From: Schizochytrium sp. CCTCC M209059
Lineage: Eukaryota > Sar > Bigyra > Thraustochytrida > Thraustochytriidae
Direction of reading: 5' to 3'
Length of the DNA stretch: 64,000 bases
NCBI GenBank assembly: GCA_000818945.1
Contig: KN805402.1
Location: 113,938 to 177,937, forward strand
Part shown: in pieces, positions 49,381 through 59,261 of the stretch
Numbering within the stretch: the first letter of the stretch is position 1
Layout: each line of letters begins with the position of its first letter
Position numbers and translations under genes: made by a program
The notes under the pieces: generated by a model
What the model saw: the letters and a program-made list of their open reading frames with translations, nothing else
Told to the model about the DNA's origin: nothing
The model's database searches: none

Positions 49381-51762
49381 ATGCCGCGCAGGTTCAGAAA
49401 AGGCGACCTGGTGCGGCTCACAAACGATGGCTACGCCTTGGAGCGCAAGGGCTACAGCCGCGCCATGGGCAGACATCTGGGCGAGGTTGGGCGTGTTACC
49501 GAGGTCCTGACGCTAGGCTCCGGCAGCGACACGCGCCACATCTACTCTGTTGATCGCTTCGGTAGCTTCTGGTATGACGAAGACGTCCTTTCTACCGCGG
49601 ACGAGGAGACCGATGAAGTAGACGACACTGAAAACCTCGCGCGCGCCGAAGACGAGGACGCATCTCCCGCATCAGACGCCTCCGAGACTCTTGGCGCGCC
49701 ACGCACTGGCAACAGTATGGGCGCGGCTCTCCGCAAGATCTTGCAAATGTTAGTGGAATCCGGAGATGAAGACGACGATGCGGAGCAAGACAAAGAGGCC
49801 GGGCAGGAAGACCGCACAGAAGACCCTGATCGAGACAAACTGCTCAAAGGCGACTATGTCCAGCTCGTAGTCAGCAAAAGCGAGCTGAAACGTCTCGCCG
49901 AAGGACATGGCGGGTATGTTGATGACATGGGCGAATACTGCGGTTCTTATGGCTATGTGAGCAATGTGAAGCCCGAGCGATGCATGGTGCAGGTCACCTC
50001 AATGGGATCCTGGTGGTATAACATGAAAGCCTTTCTCGTGGTGCGTCCGGTCGGCAAGCTCATCCTTGAGAGCAGCCTTGTGCGGCTCACGACGAGTTTG
50101 GAAAAACTCAGGTCTCAAGAGGGCTACTCGTCTATCATGGACGAATACCTCGGCAAAATGGGCATTGCTACCAAGGTCGACATGACCAAGATGGTCTGCA
50201 AAGTACAAGGCTTCGGTCATCTATGGTACTCGCTCGACGTTACCGAGCGCATCAAGATTCCGCCTGGTCTCAAGTGCGTCAAATCAAACAATTTTGTCGG
50301 CGACCATACCCTGAGACCGTTTCGCACCACGCACTCGAGGTTCCGTTGCAACAACTGCCTAAAACATCAGCCTGCGCAAAGCTGGCTCCTAAGCTGCAGG
50401 GAAGACGACTACGATCTATGCTTGTCCTGCGCTGAGCCAAGGCTCGAAGAGCTCTTGCCAAATCCCTCGACCGGAGAAGAGCCTCAACCGTCGTCCACAA
50501 GGCTCTCGCGCCGATCCTCTCCTCTAGCAAGCACGATGCGTCGCTTGAGCCAAGCAACAGGTCGGCGTCAACGCCACAGCCAGCCTGCGGCCGGATCGGT
50601 GCTCATTTGCGTCGTTTCGCGACATGAAAACGTCAGTGACCAGACCATCGCGCTCTTGGAAGGCCACACTTCGGACGCAAGCGAAGGCAGAGCATACCTC
50701 CTGGGCTTACCAGAGTATGGTTCTGGGGACGGCACAACGGAGGAGATTATTGCACGTCACGTTGAGCGCATCAAGCATTGCAACTGCATGGTGGTAATCG
50801 TGACTCCAGAGTATTTTCAAAGCGAGATTTGTCTCTCAGAACTCGGAGTTGCGGCTCGCTACGACATCCCCGTTTTCCCTCTTGCCATCTGCAAGGACGG
50901 CGAAGGTCTCGATAATCGGGAGGTCATGCGTCCGATCTTGAACGTTTTCAAGCAGACCCAGGGCCACCTCAAAAAGACGTCGCAAATCTTTGGCGACCAG
51001 ATCAACTGGCAAAGGTTTGATCGCGGACGGTTAAAGGAACTTTGTTGCGGCACCGAGGACATCCTCAGAGGCGTGGAACGTCTGTACCTCGCCACCCAAG
51101 GAGGGTCTCTATTTCTTTTTGGCCCTCTCGATGATGCCGAGTTAATGCGTTCCAGCGCCGCCGATCTCCTGAGCCAGTTGCGCCCGGCCTGCAGCAATCC
51201 GCGCGAGACTTTTCACCGCTTTTGGCTTCCTCGTCTCGGATTGGTCGTGCGTCATATGTCCCACCTACCGCTTTCAGAAGGCATGGAATCGCATATTTTT
51301 CTAAGCCATTCATGGGGTGCGGACCGGGGGATACACAGACGTGTGATTAAGCTGAGGAACTCCCTTCGTAAGCGTGGAATCACTGCCTGGGTCGACGAAG
51401 GGCACATGCATCCAGGCTCGTCCATCGAGCAAACCATACTTGGGGCAATGAGGGTTTCGCAGTTCATTGGAATTTGCGTCACGCAAGAGTACCTCCAAAA
51501 GTGTGATGATGAGCCTGTCGATCCCAACTATGTTTCCATCGAGTATAGCTGGGCAACCAGGCATCGCACACATCAAATTGTGCCCATTGTCATGGAGCCC
51601 GAGTACACGTCTCGTGATGGGGACTGGGGCGATGGAAACCCAAGTATATTTCTTCGCAAATTGCTCAACATCCGCTACTGCTTCGAGGAAGACGCAATTG
51701 ATAAAGTCGCTGAGCAGATTGAGGCACACATTCTCAAAGCGATCCGGGAGGGGACTATTTGA
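49381..51762 (+). CDS. dual-TIR protein with three MIB-type repeats and ZZ-like zinc finger
   Basis: 793 residues, intronless. The first ATG is 49381; the upstream extension begins at GTG. Three Mind-bomb-type (SH3_15) repeats lie at about 6-72, 155-222 and 230-290, each starting with a GDxVRL-like strand and ending near WY. A linker rich in Asp/Glu separates the first two. A ZZ-like finger uses C323, C326, C339, C347 and C350. TIR 1 (about 406-504) contains SEICLSELGVA with a Glu (E487) at the usual catalytic position. TIR 2 (about 636-740) begins HIFLSHSW and has E721 in SIEYSW. TIR domains act as NAD-cleaving enzymes or as adaptors; both Glu are retained, so activity is possible but unproven. 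No TM segment seen. Likely a cytosolic signalling protein in stress, immunity or cell death. Confidence 0.87.
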   Translation: MPRRFRKGDLVRLTNDGYALERKGYSRAMGRHLGEVGRVTEVLTLGSGSDTRHIYSVDRFGSFWYDEDVLSTADEETDEVDDTENLARAEDEDASPASDASETLGAPRTGNSMGAALRKILQMLVESGDEDDDAEQDKEAGQEDRTEDPDRDKLLKGDYVQLVVSKSELKRLAEGHGGYVDDMGEYCGSYGYVSNVKPERCMVQVTSMGSWWYNMKAFLVVRPVGKLILESSLVRLTTSLEKLRSQEGYSSIMDEYLGKMGIATKVDMTKMVCKVQGFGHLWYSLDVTERIKIPPGLKCVKSNNFVGDHTLRPFRTTHSRFRCNNCLKHQPAQSWLLSCREDDYDLCLSCAEPRLEELLPNPSTGEEPQPSSTRLSRRSSPLASTMRRLSQATGRRQRHSQPAAGSVLICVVSRHENVSDQTIALLEGHTSDASEGRAYLLGLPEYGSGDGTTEEIIARHVERIKHCNCMVVIVTPEYFQSEICLSELGVAARYDIPVFPLAICKDGEGLDNREVMRPILNVFKQTQGHLKKTSQIFGDQINWQRFDRGRLKELCCGTEDILRGVERLYLATQGGSLFLFGPLDDAELMRSSAADLLSQLRPACSNPRETFHRFWLPRLGLVVRHMSHLPLSEGMESHIFLSHSWGADRGIHRRVIKLRNSLRKRGITAWVDEGHMHPGSSIEQTILGAMRVSQFIGICVTQEYLQKCDDEPVDPNYVSIEYSWATRHRTHQIVPIVMEPEYTSRDGDWGDGNPSIFLRKLLNIRYCFEEDAIDKVAEQIEAHILKAIREGTI

Positions 51763-52591
51763 GCGGTGACGGCCGGAGAAGCTCAGCGGTATTCATTAGT
51801 TTGTTTTTGTTTTTTCCATGATATTCCCTTCAAAAATGTTATTGTTGTTGATACATCTCTTCCTGCCCTTCGCCTTGACTTGTTTCCTTTGAAACTTTAG
51901 CCTCACAAATGCCAGTTGCTACATTCACCTCAACGGATCCAATGTGGTAGAAAATGATGCTTCGCCGAGAAACAAAACTTCCTTCCCTCAAAACGATTTT
52001 AAGCAAGCAAGTTTGGCTCATGTCTTCGTGTATGCTCCTCAGATCTTGTTGCGCAAGGCTCCTCATGCAATCTACCTCCGCACCGTGCCGTGATCGAACG
52101 CGGCATGTGGATGCATTCTTTCATGGTCCGCAAAGAGGGACAGAGCACCCGTTTGTCCGCCCTGCCCCAGGCATGTGGTGGTCCCCATTCGGGCACTCGA
52201 ACCTTGGATCTTTCGTGGCTCATCGCTACGCAGCGCGAATACTGGCGACCGCACGGGCCACGAAGACGATTGGCGGGCTGTGCACGAGACGATCGCAGAG
52301 TTTTGCTGTTGCGTCTGCTGCCGTGTGGCCAGGCTATGCTGAATTCGCGAAGGGGCACGGACGACAAGTTGGCCACCCTCGCGGGACACATTCGTCCCAC
52401 ATATCCCCCGAGAGATCCTGCGCATAAATGCCTAGCGCCGCTGAGACCGGCTGCTCATTCATCGATCGTCTGCTGCACTAGCTCAGTCTTTAGGACGAGC
52501 CCAACATGAACATCACGGCAGACTCGAAACTCGAAATCTAAATATAAACTTTGCAGGCAGGTAGATAGACAGTCAAAGGAGGACGCTAGCA
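51763..52591. other. intergenic region between TIR gene and surface protein copy C
   Basis: 830 bases. Open frames on both strands between 51950 and 52510 have no recognisable domain and no consistent codon pattern. I see no supported feature. Confidence 0.6.
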
Positions 52592-54898
52592 ATGATGCTT
52601 CGAGCGCGTGGCGTTGTGCTCATGGCCCTCGTCGTCAATATTTTCTTGGGCTTGGAGAATTCTGTAGGCCAGGTCGCTATCACACCCAAGCCGACTTTTG
52701 TTCAGGATGTGCCGCAAGAGACACCTAAGCCGACTGTCGCAGTCACAAAGGTCTCTCCAACTCCATCTCCAACCACTATTCAAACCAAAGAACCAATCAC
52801 AGAGGCGCCTCCGACGCTGCACCCGACGGCCAAGCCCACGAAGAAGCCGACAAAGAAACCCTCGCCAACCCCGCAGCCAACATCGAAACCAACAGTGCAA
52901 CCGACAGCCCAGCCAACAGCCCAGCCAACAGCCCAGCCAACCTTGCAGCCTACGTCCAAGCCTACGGCCACCCCAACGCGTTTGCCAACGATTCTTCAGC
53001 CAACAATGCAGCCAACGCACCGACCCGACGCAGCGCGACCTGAATTGTGTTCGGATGAGACCCAAAATTCCGCCAATGGCGAGACGGACACAGATTGCGG
53101 CGGGTCAATTTGTACGTCACGTTGTAGTCTCGGCATGGGGTGCAAGCTCGCTGCAGACTGCGAAGATGAACTATGGTGCGGCTTTTTTCCCGATGGCAAC
53201 GAAATGGGCGTCTGTGTTTCGCCGCTTACCGAAGAGATCGACGCTCTCCAGCCTTGCAGAGTCGGAGAACCCTGCGAGCACGGGATCGCAAAAGCTGCAT
53301 CTTTGGCGAGCGTTTGTGCCCTATCAGCTGACAACGAGAGTGGCACTGGCCTTTGCATTCCATGGAATGCGGATGGAATTAACGATTCTCTTGACGGCGA
53401 TGACGGATTCCTTCCTCGCTGGACACCAGCATCCATTTCCTCAACTGTACTATTAAGCCTAAGCTTTGGGTTCAGTGTCTTTTTGGGAGACGGATTCCTG
53501 ATCATGCAGGTGCTTGAGGTGGGGCAGTCGGCATTCACTGGAGCCTTACTCTTTCTCCCATCTTCTCCTGCGGAATACTCGGCGTTTGCAAGCACGCTAG
53601 GCTGGAAAATGTGTATTTTTTCAGTCTCTTCCACCCCGAAAACGCCCGACGATAGCCGACGTATGAGACGGCTGAATGCAATGGACGAGGCGAGGAATGG
53701 CGTCACTTATTTTGCGGACTTGGCGGCCTTGAACCCCAGCCTTTTGCTCTGCGAGTGTCTCGCTTTCACAATCATTTGCACGCTGGCATACATTGGTGTT
53801 CAGGTGAGAAAAAAGGGGTTGACCATGTGGTATGCTTGTGTGCGCGAGGCAGGCGTCCGCGTCCCATACCTGATGGCGTACCCGGTGATGGCGCTCTCGT
53901 CATACACAGTGTACCTTCTCTTTTTGACCTCGCGCGAAAATGACGTTGCCATCCGCGCCTGTCTAGGTCTCTTGGCCTTTGGCATGTTTTCGCTCGGCGT
54001 GGTGTGGCTTCATGTTGGGTACAGATACACCAAGCAGGTTGCGCCCTCTGAGACGTTTCACTCCCTCACAATTGATTGGAAGGAGCGTTCGCGTCTGTTC
54101 TGGATCGTACGCGTCCTAGGAAACGCCTTTCGTGGCATCTTTGTTGGGCTTATCACACGACCCACACCTTTGCAAGCGAGCCTCTTTATGGTGGTCAACA
54201 CAAGCTATCTTCTCATCATCGTGTATGCGCGTCCTTACAAGTATGCGCGCACGAATCAAATTGCTATTTTGGGCGCCGTGCTTTGCTTGGCAAACACGTC
54301 TTTGCTGGTCATTTTCGCAACCAGTCCACAGCCTTTTTCGGACAGAACAATGGATGAGCTCGGAAAGTTGCAGATTGGTCTCACAGTGCTTTCCTTTGTC
54401 TTTCTGCTGCTTGTCGTCATGAGTCAGTGTTTTCATCGCTGGCGCGAAGCAAGAAATCGCAACGATCAGCAAGGAAAGCTGGGTGATCTTGAGGGAGATA
54501 TGCGATTTTCTCTCAGCGCTAATAAGTGCACGGCTGCGGACAAAAGGCAAATTACTTTCATGGATGCGTCGTCGCCACCTCAGAGCGTGCGAACTCGCGG
54601 ACACACTTCCTCAACAGTTGTCATGGGCGATGAAGAAGAGGAAGATGATGGAAGCGACAGAGAAGCCTGTAGGAACAGCGACAGCGACGTGGGTGACGCG
54701 ACTGCATACGATCATGCAGAGTCTTTTAGGGGCGTCGACGCGCAAGGCAAAGTTGAGGAGAACGTCAATCATGAGGATCTTGATCTTTCGAGCTCCTTTG
54801 CCGCCGCTGGAACACCCTCAATGGCTGTTGTCACTCCCTCATTGGCGAACGAGGACGAGGCCAAGACGCATGCGCAGACAAGCTTTACTCGATATTGA
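52592..54898 (+). CDS. PT-stalk / DCGG Cys-rich / TRP-FLC-like membrane protein (copy C)
   Basis: 768 residues, ATG at 52592. Third and most diverged member: signal peptide (1-26), Pro/Thr stalk (about 31-145, with QPTAQPTAQPT), Cys module (152-265; DTDCGG, GCKLAADC) and a multi-TM region with the family landmarks RLFWIVRVLGNAFRG, RPTPLQAS and TNQIA. The acidic, Ser-rich cytosolic tail is about 150 residues. In the Cys module the CGxxxGESRGxC segment of copies A and B has become CGFFPDGNEMGVC. Same strand as A and B but separated from them by the HECT, GTPase and TIR genes. Likely a plasma-membrane protein; TRP/FLC relationship is inferred from pattern, not alignment. Confidence 0.82.
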   Translation: MMLRARGVVLMALVVNIFLGLENSVGQVAITPKPTFVQDVPQETPKPTVAVTKVSPTPSPTTIQTKEPITEAPPTLHPTAKPTKKPTKKPSPTPQPTSKPTVQPTAQPTAQPTAQPTLQPTSKPTATPTRLPTILQPTMQPTHRPDAARPELCSDETQNSANGETDTDCGGSICTSRCSLGMGCKLAADCEDELWCGFFPDGNEMGVCVSPLTEEIDALQPCRVGEPCEHGIAKAASLASVCALSADNESGTGLCIPWNADGINDSLDGDDGFLPRWTPASISSTVLLSLSFGFSVFLGDGFLIMQVLEVGQSAFTGALLFLPSSPAEYSAFASTLGWKMCIFSVSSTPKTPDDSRRMRRLNAMDEARNGVTYFADLAALNPSLLLCECLAFTIICTLAYIGVQVRKKGLTMWYACVREAGVRVPYLMAYPVMALSSYTVYLLFLTSRENDVAIRACLGLLAFGMFSLGVVWLHVGYRYTKQVAPSETFHSLTIDWKERSRLFWIVRVLGNAFRGIFVGLITRPTPLQASLFMVVNTSYLLIIVYARPYKYARTNQIAILGAVLCLANTSLLVIFATSPQPFSDRTMDELGKLQIGLTVLSFVFLLLVVMSQCFHRWREARNRNDQQGKLGDLEGDMRFSLSANKCTAADKRQITFMDASSPPQSVRTRGHTSSTVVMGDEEEEDDGSDREACRNSDSDVGDATAYDHAESFRGVDAQGKVEENVNHEDLDLSSSFAAAGTPSMAVVTPSLANEDEAKTHAQTSFTRY

Positions 54899-54975
54899 AG
54901 ATCAGAATTTGGGAGATGTGGTCAATAATTTGAGAGAGTAGTTTTTGTCATTTATGTTTTTTAAAGTTTCACTCA

Positions 54976-56532
54976 TTACTTGGGCATGATTTGAGGACGG
55001 TGTAAAAGGTCCGATGGGACTTGAAGGAATCTTGCCGCTTCGGGGTTGAACTCAGGAGTCTCGATAAACTGTAGGAATAGCGTAGAAATGCGTTTGCGCA
55101 AACCATGCATCAGCGCCTCGGAACGACCGCGATTCAGGAGATCGGCCTCGCGGTCAATGAGATCGATGAGATCTCGCGTAAGGTCGCAGGGGAATTCCCT
55201 CGCGGTCCACTTTACGTGCAGTAGAATATCGAGGCGCTCGTCGACGGAAAGACCCGTTGCACCGAGGCCCTTGTAAAGGTCCGCAAGCTCTTGCGCTCGC
55301 GTTGTGAAGGGGGTATGCACCAACGTCACATCTCCATCAGAGAGTTGCCATTTTTTCGGGGTGGCCATCATGGAGAGGAGCTTGTCGATGCGCTTTGACT
55401 TGTTCTCGTGATGCGCGGTCAGCTTGAGGCGATCAATGGTCTGGAGAAGTTTGGTTTCCTTCCGCAAAAGCTCCTCGAGCTCGAGTTGCTTTTGCTCTTG
55501 AGTAAGCTTCGTCGACGACTTGATGCGAGTCGTCTCGTGCTGTCGCCAATTATCGAGTTCGTTATAGAGGACTTCGAAATCAGCGGCGGTGGTGGGATGC
55601 ATGCGCCGTTGAACCTCTCGCTCATGCTGCTCTTTTTCCTCGCGTTCCCTGCGTTCTCGTAACTTGCGTTGCTCGAGTTGCCTTGTCGCAATACGATCGC
55701 GCATGGTGTGCGCGAGACACCGTGCCATGAAACCGCGCCAGAATCGCTGCAGGGAGATTGAGGCTTGCACCTTGAGAGCGTACGACTGCTCGGAGTCAAA
55801 GTAGTCTTCTCGCGGGTTCATGATTTTGTCTTTTGCTTTGTCGACATGCAAGTCGGACCTTTTCATTTGAGTGCCGGTCTCTCGGCGCGTTTGCGCCGAG
55901 CAGGACACCTCTACAGCGGTCTGCGTCTCGCGCGTGTATTTGACAGAATCGTCGCCTGCCGCCTGCGCTGCTTGGGCCTCGCGAAGCTTTTCGGACTCTC
56001 GCTGAGTAAAGGCATGATGATAGACGGCACCGGTCTTTTTGTTTCGGTACCCGCCTAGGTACGGTTTCTGGGTTTCGAGGTCCTCACGAACAATTTCTAC
56101 GGTGACCGTTCTGCTTGGGAGGTCTTCGTCTTCATCGTAGTGAATGACCACCTCGAGAGTATCGGGCATTTTGTACGTGCTTGCAGCTGCGGCGATTTCG
56201 CGTATGATATGCACTTCGACGTCGTGCTCAGTGCCCGGATTGAGGTGACTCACGCATGTTGCGCTTTCGAGCCCGCATCCCTTGAGCTGAAGAGCCTCGG
56301 TCGGAAGCTGCAAATCTTGTCCGAGCCTTTCTTTGATGTCCTTGATAAGGCAACTTGGCTCGACATCGAGTACATGGGGAAATCCTTCGGGTTGAATTCT
56401 GAAGCGTAGCGTCACGGGCCCCTGCGGGGCCGTCTTTTGTTCGTCACTCTCATCGCGAGCCTTTGCTTCGTCGTCTTGGTGCTTTTCTTCGCCTTCTCCT
56501 GCGTGCGCCTCCTTTTCTTCGACGTCAGTCAT
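54976..56532 (-). CDS. IQ and ubiquitin-like domain protein (IQUB-like), ciliary
   Basis: 518 residues from the first ATG (56530-56532); the frame extends six codons to a GTG. It has an acidic N-terminus, a ubiquitin-like domain (about 39-110), an IUB signature KPYLGGYRNKKTG (157-169), an IQ calmodulin-binding motif (about 256-275, LQRFWRGFMAR), a long Arg/Glu coiled coil and a helical C-terminal domain. In animals IQUB associates with the radial spokes of motile cilia. Its presence implies a flagellated stage, consistent with thraustochytrid zoospores. It is shorter than the human protein of about 790 residues. Divergent from Rpn6. Confidence 0.88.
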   Translation of the reverse strand: MTDVEEKEAHAGEGEEKHQDDEAKARDESDEQKTAPQGPVTLRFRIQPEGFPHVLDVEPSCLIKDIKERLGQDLQLPTEALQLKGCGLESATCVSHLNPGTEHDVEVHIIREIAAAASTYKMPDTLEVVIHYDEDEDLPSRTVTVEIVREDLETQKPYLGGYRNKKTGAVYHHAFTQRESEKLREAQAAQAAGDDSVKYTRETQTAVEVSCSAQTRRETGTQMKRSDLHVDKAKDKIMNPREDYFDSEQSYALKVQASISLQRFWRGFMARCLAHTMRDRIATRQLEQRKLRERREREEKEQHEREVQRRMHPTTAADFEVLYNELDNWRQHETTRIKSSTKLTQEQKQLELEELLRKETKLLQTIDRLKLTAHHENKSKRIDKLLSMMATPKKWQLSDGDVTLVHTPFTTRAQELADLYKGLGATGLSVDERLDILLHVKWTAREFPCDLTRDLIDLIDREADLLNRGRSEALMHGLRKRISTLFLQFIETPEFNPEAARFLQVPSDLLHRPQIMPK

Positions 56533-57486
56533 CTTCAAGAGACGCACCACGAGACGACACGATTCGAGACGACACAGTCAGTTGACCCTTGTGCGCGCGC
56601 TGTCGGTCTGGTGCGAACCAAGCCTTCGATATGGCGCGCCTCCTCGCCCACTCGCCTGCTCGAACTCTCTCTCTTCTCGCACACGCCGGTTTGCTGTTCG
56701 TGCGCCTTGTGAAGAAGCAACAATGTTGCTCTCGCACAGCTTGAGTCTCCAGGCAAGGTGGAGAAGCTCGAGCGCACGTGCCTCAGCTTTGTTCTTCTTT
56801 TCCTTCTTCTACTTTTGGTTCTTCAACACGGACGTGCGCTCTTTCTCACTTGCACTTTCCCAACGTCTTCTTCTCTCCAATGCCGACTTCTTTTCGGGCA
56901 CACCGAGGCATACATACACTTACTTGACTTTTCGAGCCTCACTTCAAGGCCGGCAGCGGCCTCATTCGTGCTCGAAAGTCGCTCCGCTTTTCTCGCCGCT
57001 GCTGGCGGTCTCGCTCGTTCTCAACGGATCTCGGCGTTCTGTTGAGAACGCTGCTGAGGATCGATCACTGGCAGATCTTTAATGAATAAGAGACCTAATA
57101 TTTATAGGTCTTTTTTGCAGATCGGCGCCGGGGCGGAGAAGCTTCGCCGCTTCGCTTGGCGCAAGTGCAGAAACCGCCACGGTACAAGTGGACAGCGAGG
57201 TTTGCAAGTGGGGAATGCGCGGGACGCAAGTGGACGTATGGGCCGGCCGGTTGCAGCAGCCGAGGCGAAGAACGAGAACAACAACGCCGGGCAGAGCGGC
57301 GTCGAGAGCGACGGCGGCGCGGGGCTTGAGGCGGGCGGACGTGCGGCGAGCGCGAGCAGGAGCAGGAGCAGGAGCAGGAGTAGCGGCGGAAAGGGGAGGA
57401 AGGGGTCTTGGAGACAGCAAAAGCTTGACGGCGCAGCAGCAGCAGCAGCAGTAGCAGCAGCAGCGGGATCGCCGTCGCGGGACAAG
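56533..57486. promoter_or_regulatory. divergent promoter region, IQUB and Rpn6
   Basis: 954 bases between the two chosen ATGs. The Rpn6 frame is open from an ATG at 57082, but that part reads as Arg/Ser/Ala-rich leader. A TATTTATA motif at 57099-57106 would place transcription downstream of that ATG. The motif sits inside an inverted repeat, AGACCTA/TAGGTCT (57091-57111), followed by six T. Confidence 0.45.
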
Positions 57487-58803
57487 ATGCCGGCGGCGCC
57501 CATGGAGGTCGAAGGCCACGGCGGCGAGCCGGAGGCCACCGAGGAGGAGCGCGAGGAGTTCGAGGGCCTGGTGGAGCTCGAAAAGAGCGACCCTGAAGGC
57601 GCCTTGAAAGGTTACGAAGTGATCCTGGAAGCCGCGGAGGGGCAGGTGGATGTGCCCATGACAAAGTACGAAGAATGGTCGCTCATCCACCTTTGCGGGC
57701 TGTACGCCAAGCTCGGACGCACAGAGGCTTTGGTGAAGCTGCTGAAGCAGGTACGGCCGCGATTTGGCGCGCTTCCCAAGGCGAAGACCGCCAAGATTGT
57801 GCGCACGGTGATAGACTCCATGGCCAAGATTCCGGGCACCGAGGAGGCCCAGGTGAATCTTTGCAATGAGTACGTGCAGTGGTGCATTGAGGAGAGGCGC
57901 GCATTTTTGCGACAGCGAATCCAGACACGCCTTGCCAACCTGTATCTGAGCACCGGCCGCTTTCAGCAGGCGCTCAAACTTTTGGCAGAGCTCCAGACGG
58001 AGGTCAAGAAGCTTGATGACAAGCAGCTGCTGGTTGAGATCTTTTTGATCGAGTCCCGTGTACACCATGCGCTGCGGAACTTGCCCCGCGCCAAGTCGTC
58101 GCTGACGGCTGCGAGGTCTGTGAGCAACTCCATTTACGTGGGTCCGATGTTGCAAGGCGAAATTGATATGCAGGGAGGCATTCTCAATGCGGATGAGAAG
58201 GACTTTCGCACGGCGTATTCTTACTTTTTTGAGGCCTTTGAGGGTCTCTCGACCCTTCAGGACCCGCGTGCACAAAGCTGTCTCAAGTACATGTTGCTGT
58301 GCAAGATCATGCACGGCCAGGGCGATGAGGTCCCCACGATCTTGAACCAAAAGAAGACCATGCCCTACACCGGCGAGGATATCGAGGCGATGCGTGCAAT
58401 CGCGCGCGCCTACAAGGCTCGCTCGCTGCACGAGTTCGACGCTGTCCTGAAAAAGTATTCCGACCAGATTGACCACGATGCTCTCGTGCAGCGGCATCTC
58501 CAGGACTTGCAGGCGAATCTCCTCGAGCAGAACCTTGTGCGTCTCATCGAACCCTTTTCGCGCGTCGAAATTGCACACGTGGCCAAGCTCATCGACTTGC
58601 CCTTGCGCGAGGTGGAATCCAAGCTCTCGCAGATGATTCTCGACAAGAAGTTCCGCGGTATTCTCGATCAGGGTACTGGAGAGCTTGTGGTTTTTGAGGA
58701 GCCTATTTCCGATACGACGTATGATGCATCGCTCAACGTTCTGCAAGACATGTCTCTCGTCACGGACGCCCTCTTTCGTCGCTCGGAGCAGCTCAACGCT
58801 TAA
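57487..58803 (+). CDS. PSMD11: 26S proteasome lid subunit Rpn6 (PSMD11)
   Basis: 438 residues. Rpn6 clamps the 19S lid onto the 20S core and regulatory ATPases of the 26S proteasome. TPR-like helices are followed by a C-terminal PCI domain. Diagnostic stretches are AYSYFFEAFEG, LKYMLLCKIM, NLLEQNLVRLIEPFSRV and LSQMILDKKFRGILDQG. The ATG at 57487 gives a length close to the human protein (422). The in-frame ATG at 57082 would add 135 low-complexity residues and overlap a TATA-like motif. A long antisense frame (57079-58746) is a shadow. Confidence 0.95.
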   Translation: MPAAPMEVEGHGGEPEATEEEREEFEGLVELEKSDPEGALKGYEVILEAAEGQVDVPMTKYEEWSLIHLCGLYAKLGRTEALVKLLKQVRPRFGALPKAKTAKIVRTVIDSMAKIPGTEEAQVNLCNEYVQWCIEERRAFLRQRIQTRLANLYLSTGRFQQALKLLAELQTEVKKLDDKQLLVEIFLIESRVHHALRNLPRAKSSLTAARSVSNSIYVGPMLQGEIDMQGGILNADEKDFRTAYSYFFEAFEGLSTLQDPRAQSCLKYMLLCKIMHGQGDEVPTILNQKKTMPYTGEDIEAMRAIARAYKARSLHEFDAVLKKYSDQIDHDALVQRHLQDLQANLLEQNLVRLIEPFSRVEIAHVAKLIDLPLREVESKLSQMILDKKFRGILDQGTGELVVFEEPISDTTYDASLNVLQDMSLVTDALFRRSEQLNA

Positions 58804-59261
58804 GCTTGAGCGCTTTGTCGAGCATCTTAGCCATCAAGCAAGCAAACTCAAGCCAGCTAGCTAGCTATTTGACTTTTGCACTTGCCTCACATGTAGTTCT
58901 ATGCGTGCATCGCAAATTTGCTGGTCCTTTTAACCCCCTTGTGAGCAGATAGATGGTTGGGCTTTGCTTTGGCGTGCGTTCTGTAAGTGGCCAGGCCAGC
59001 CAGCCTCTGCGGACCGTCCGCAGAAGAAATGATCTCCAAGACGAACTAAACTCGATGCCCAAAAGTAAAAAGTAAAACACAAGAACAAAATATAAGATGG
59101 TTGACTCGCAAGGACGCAACGTTAACAAACGAGACTGCTGTTGCAGATCCCGAGAGTACCACTGTTCAAGCTTGAGTAGTAAAAGTTGAAAGCGCTCTTG
59201 TGGTCGATCGCAAGTACTTTACTTGGGAAGAGAATCTTGTACGCTGCAATAATCTTTGCCT
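58804..59261. other. intergenic region after Rpn6
   Basis: About 460 bases of 3' sequence with a GCTA run at 58854-58867. No gene seen. Confidence 0.65.

Noticed and set aside
57079..58746. 555-codon minus-strand frame
   Set aside because: Antisense to Rpn6, whose identity is certain.
10871..58803. Functional ubiquitin cluster (USP, HECT ligase, Rpn6)
   Set aside because: The USP and Rpn6 genes are 22-46 kb from the HECT gene with unrelated genes between; such genes are frequent and proximity alone is not evidence.
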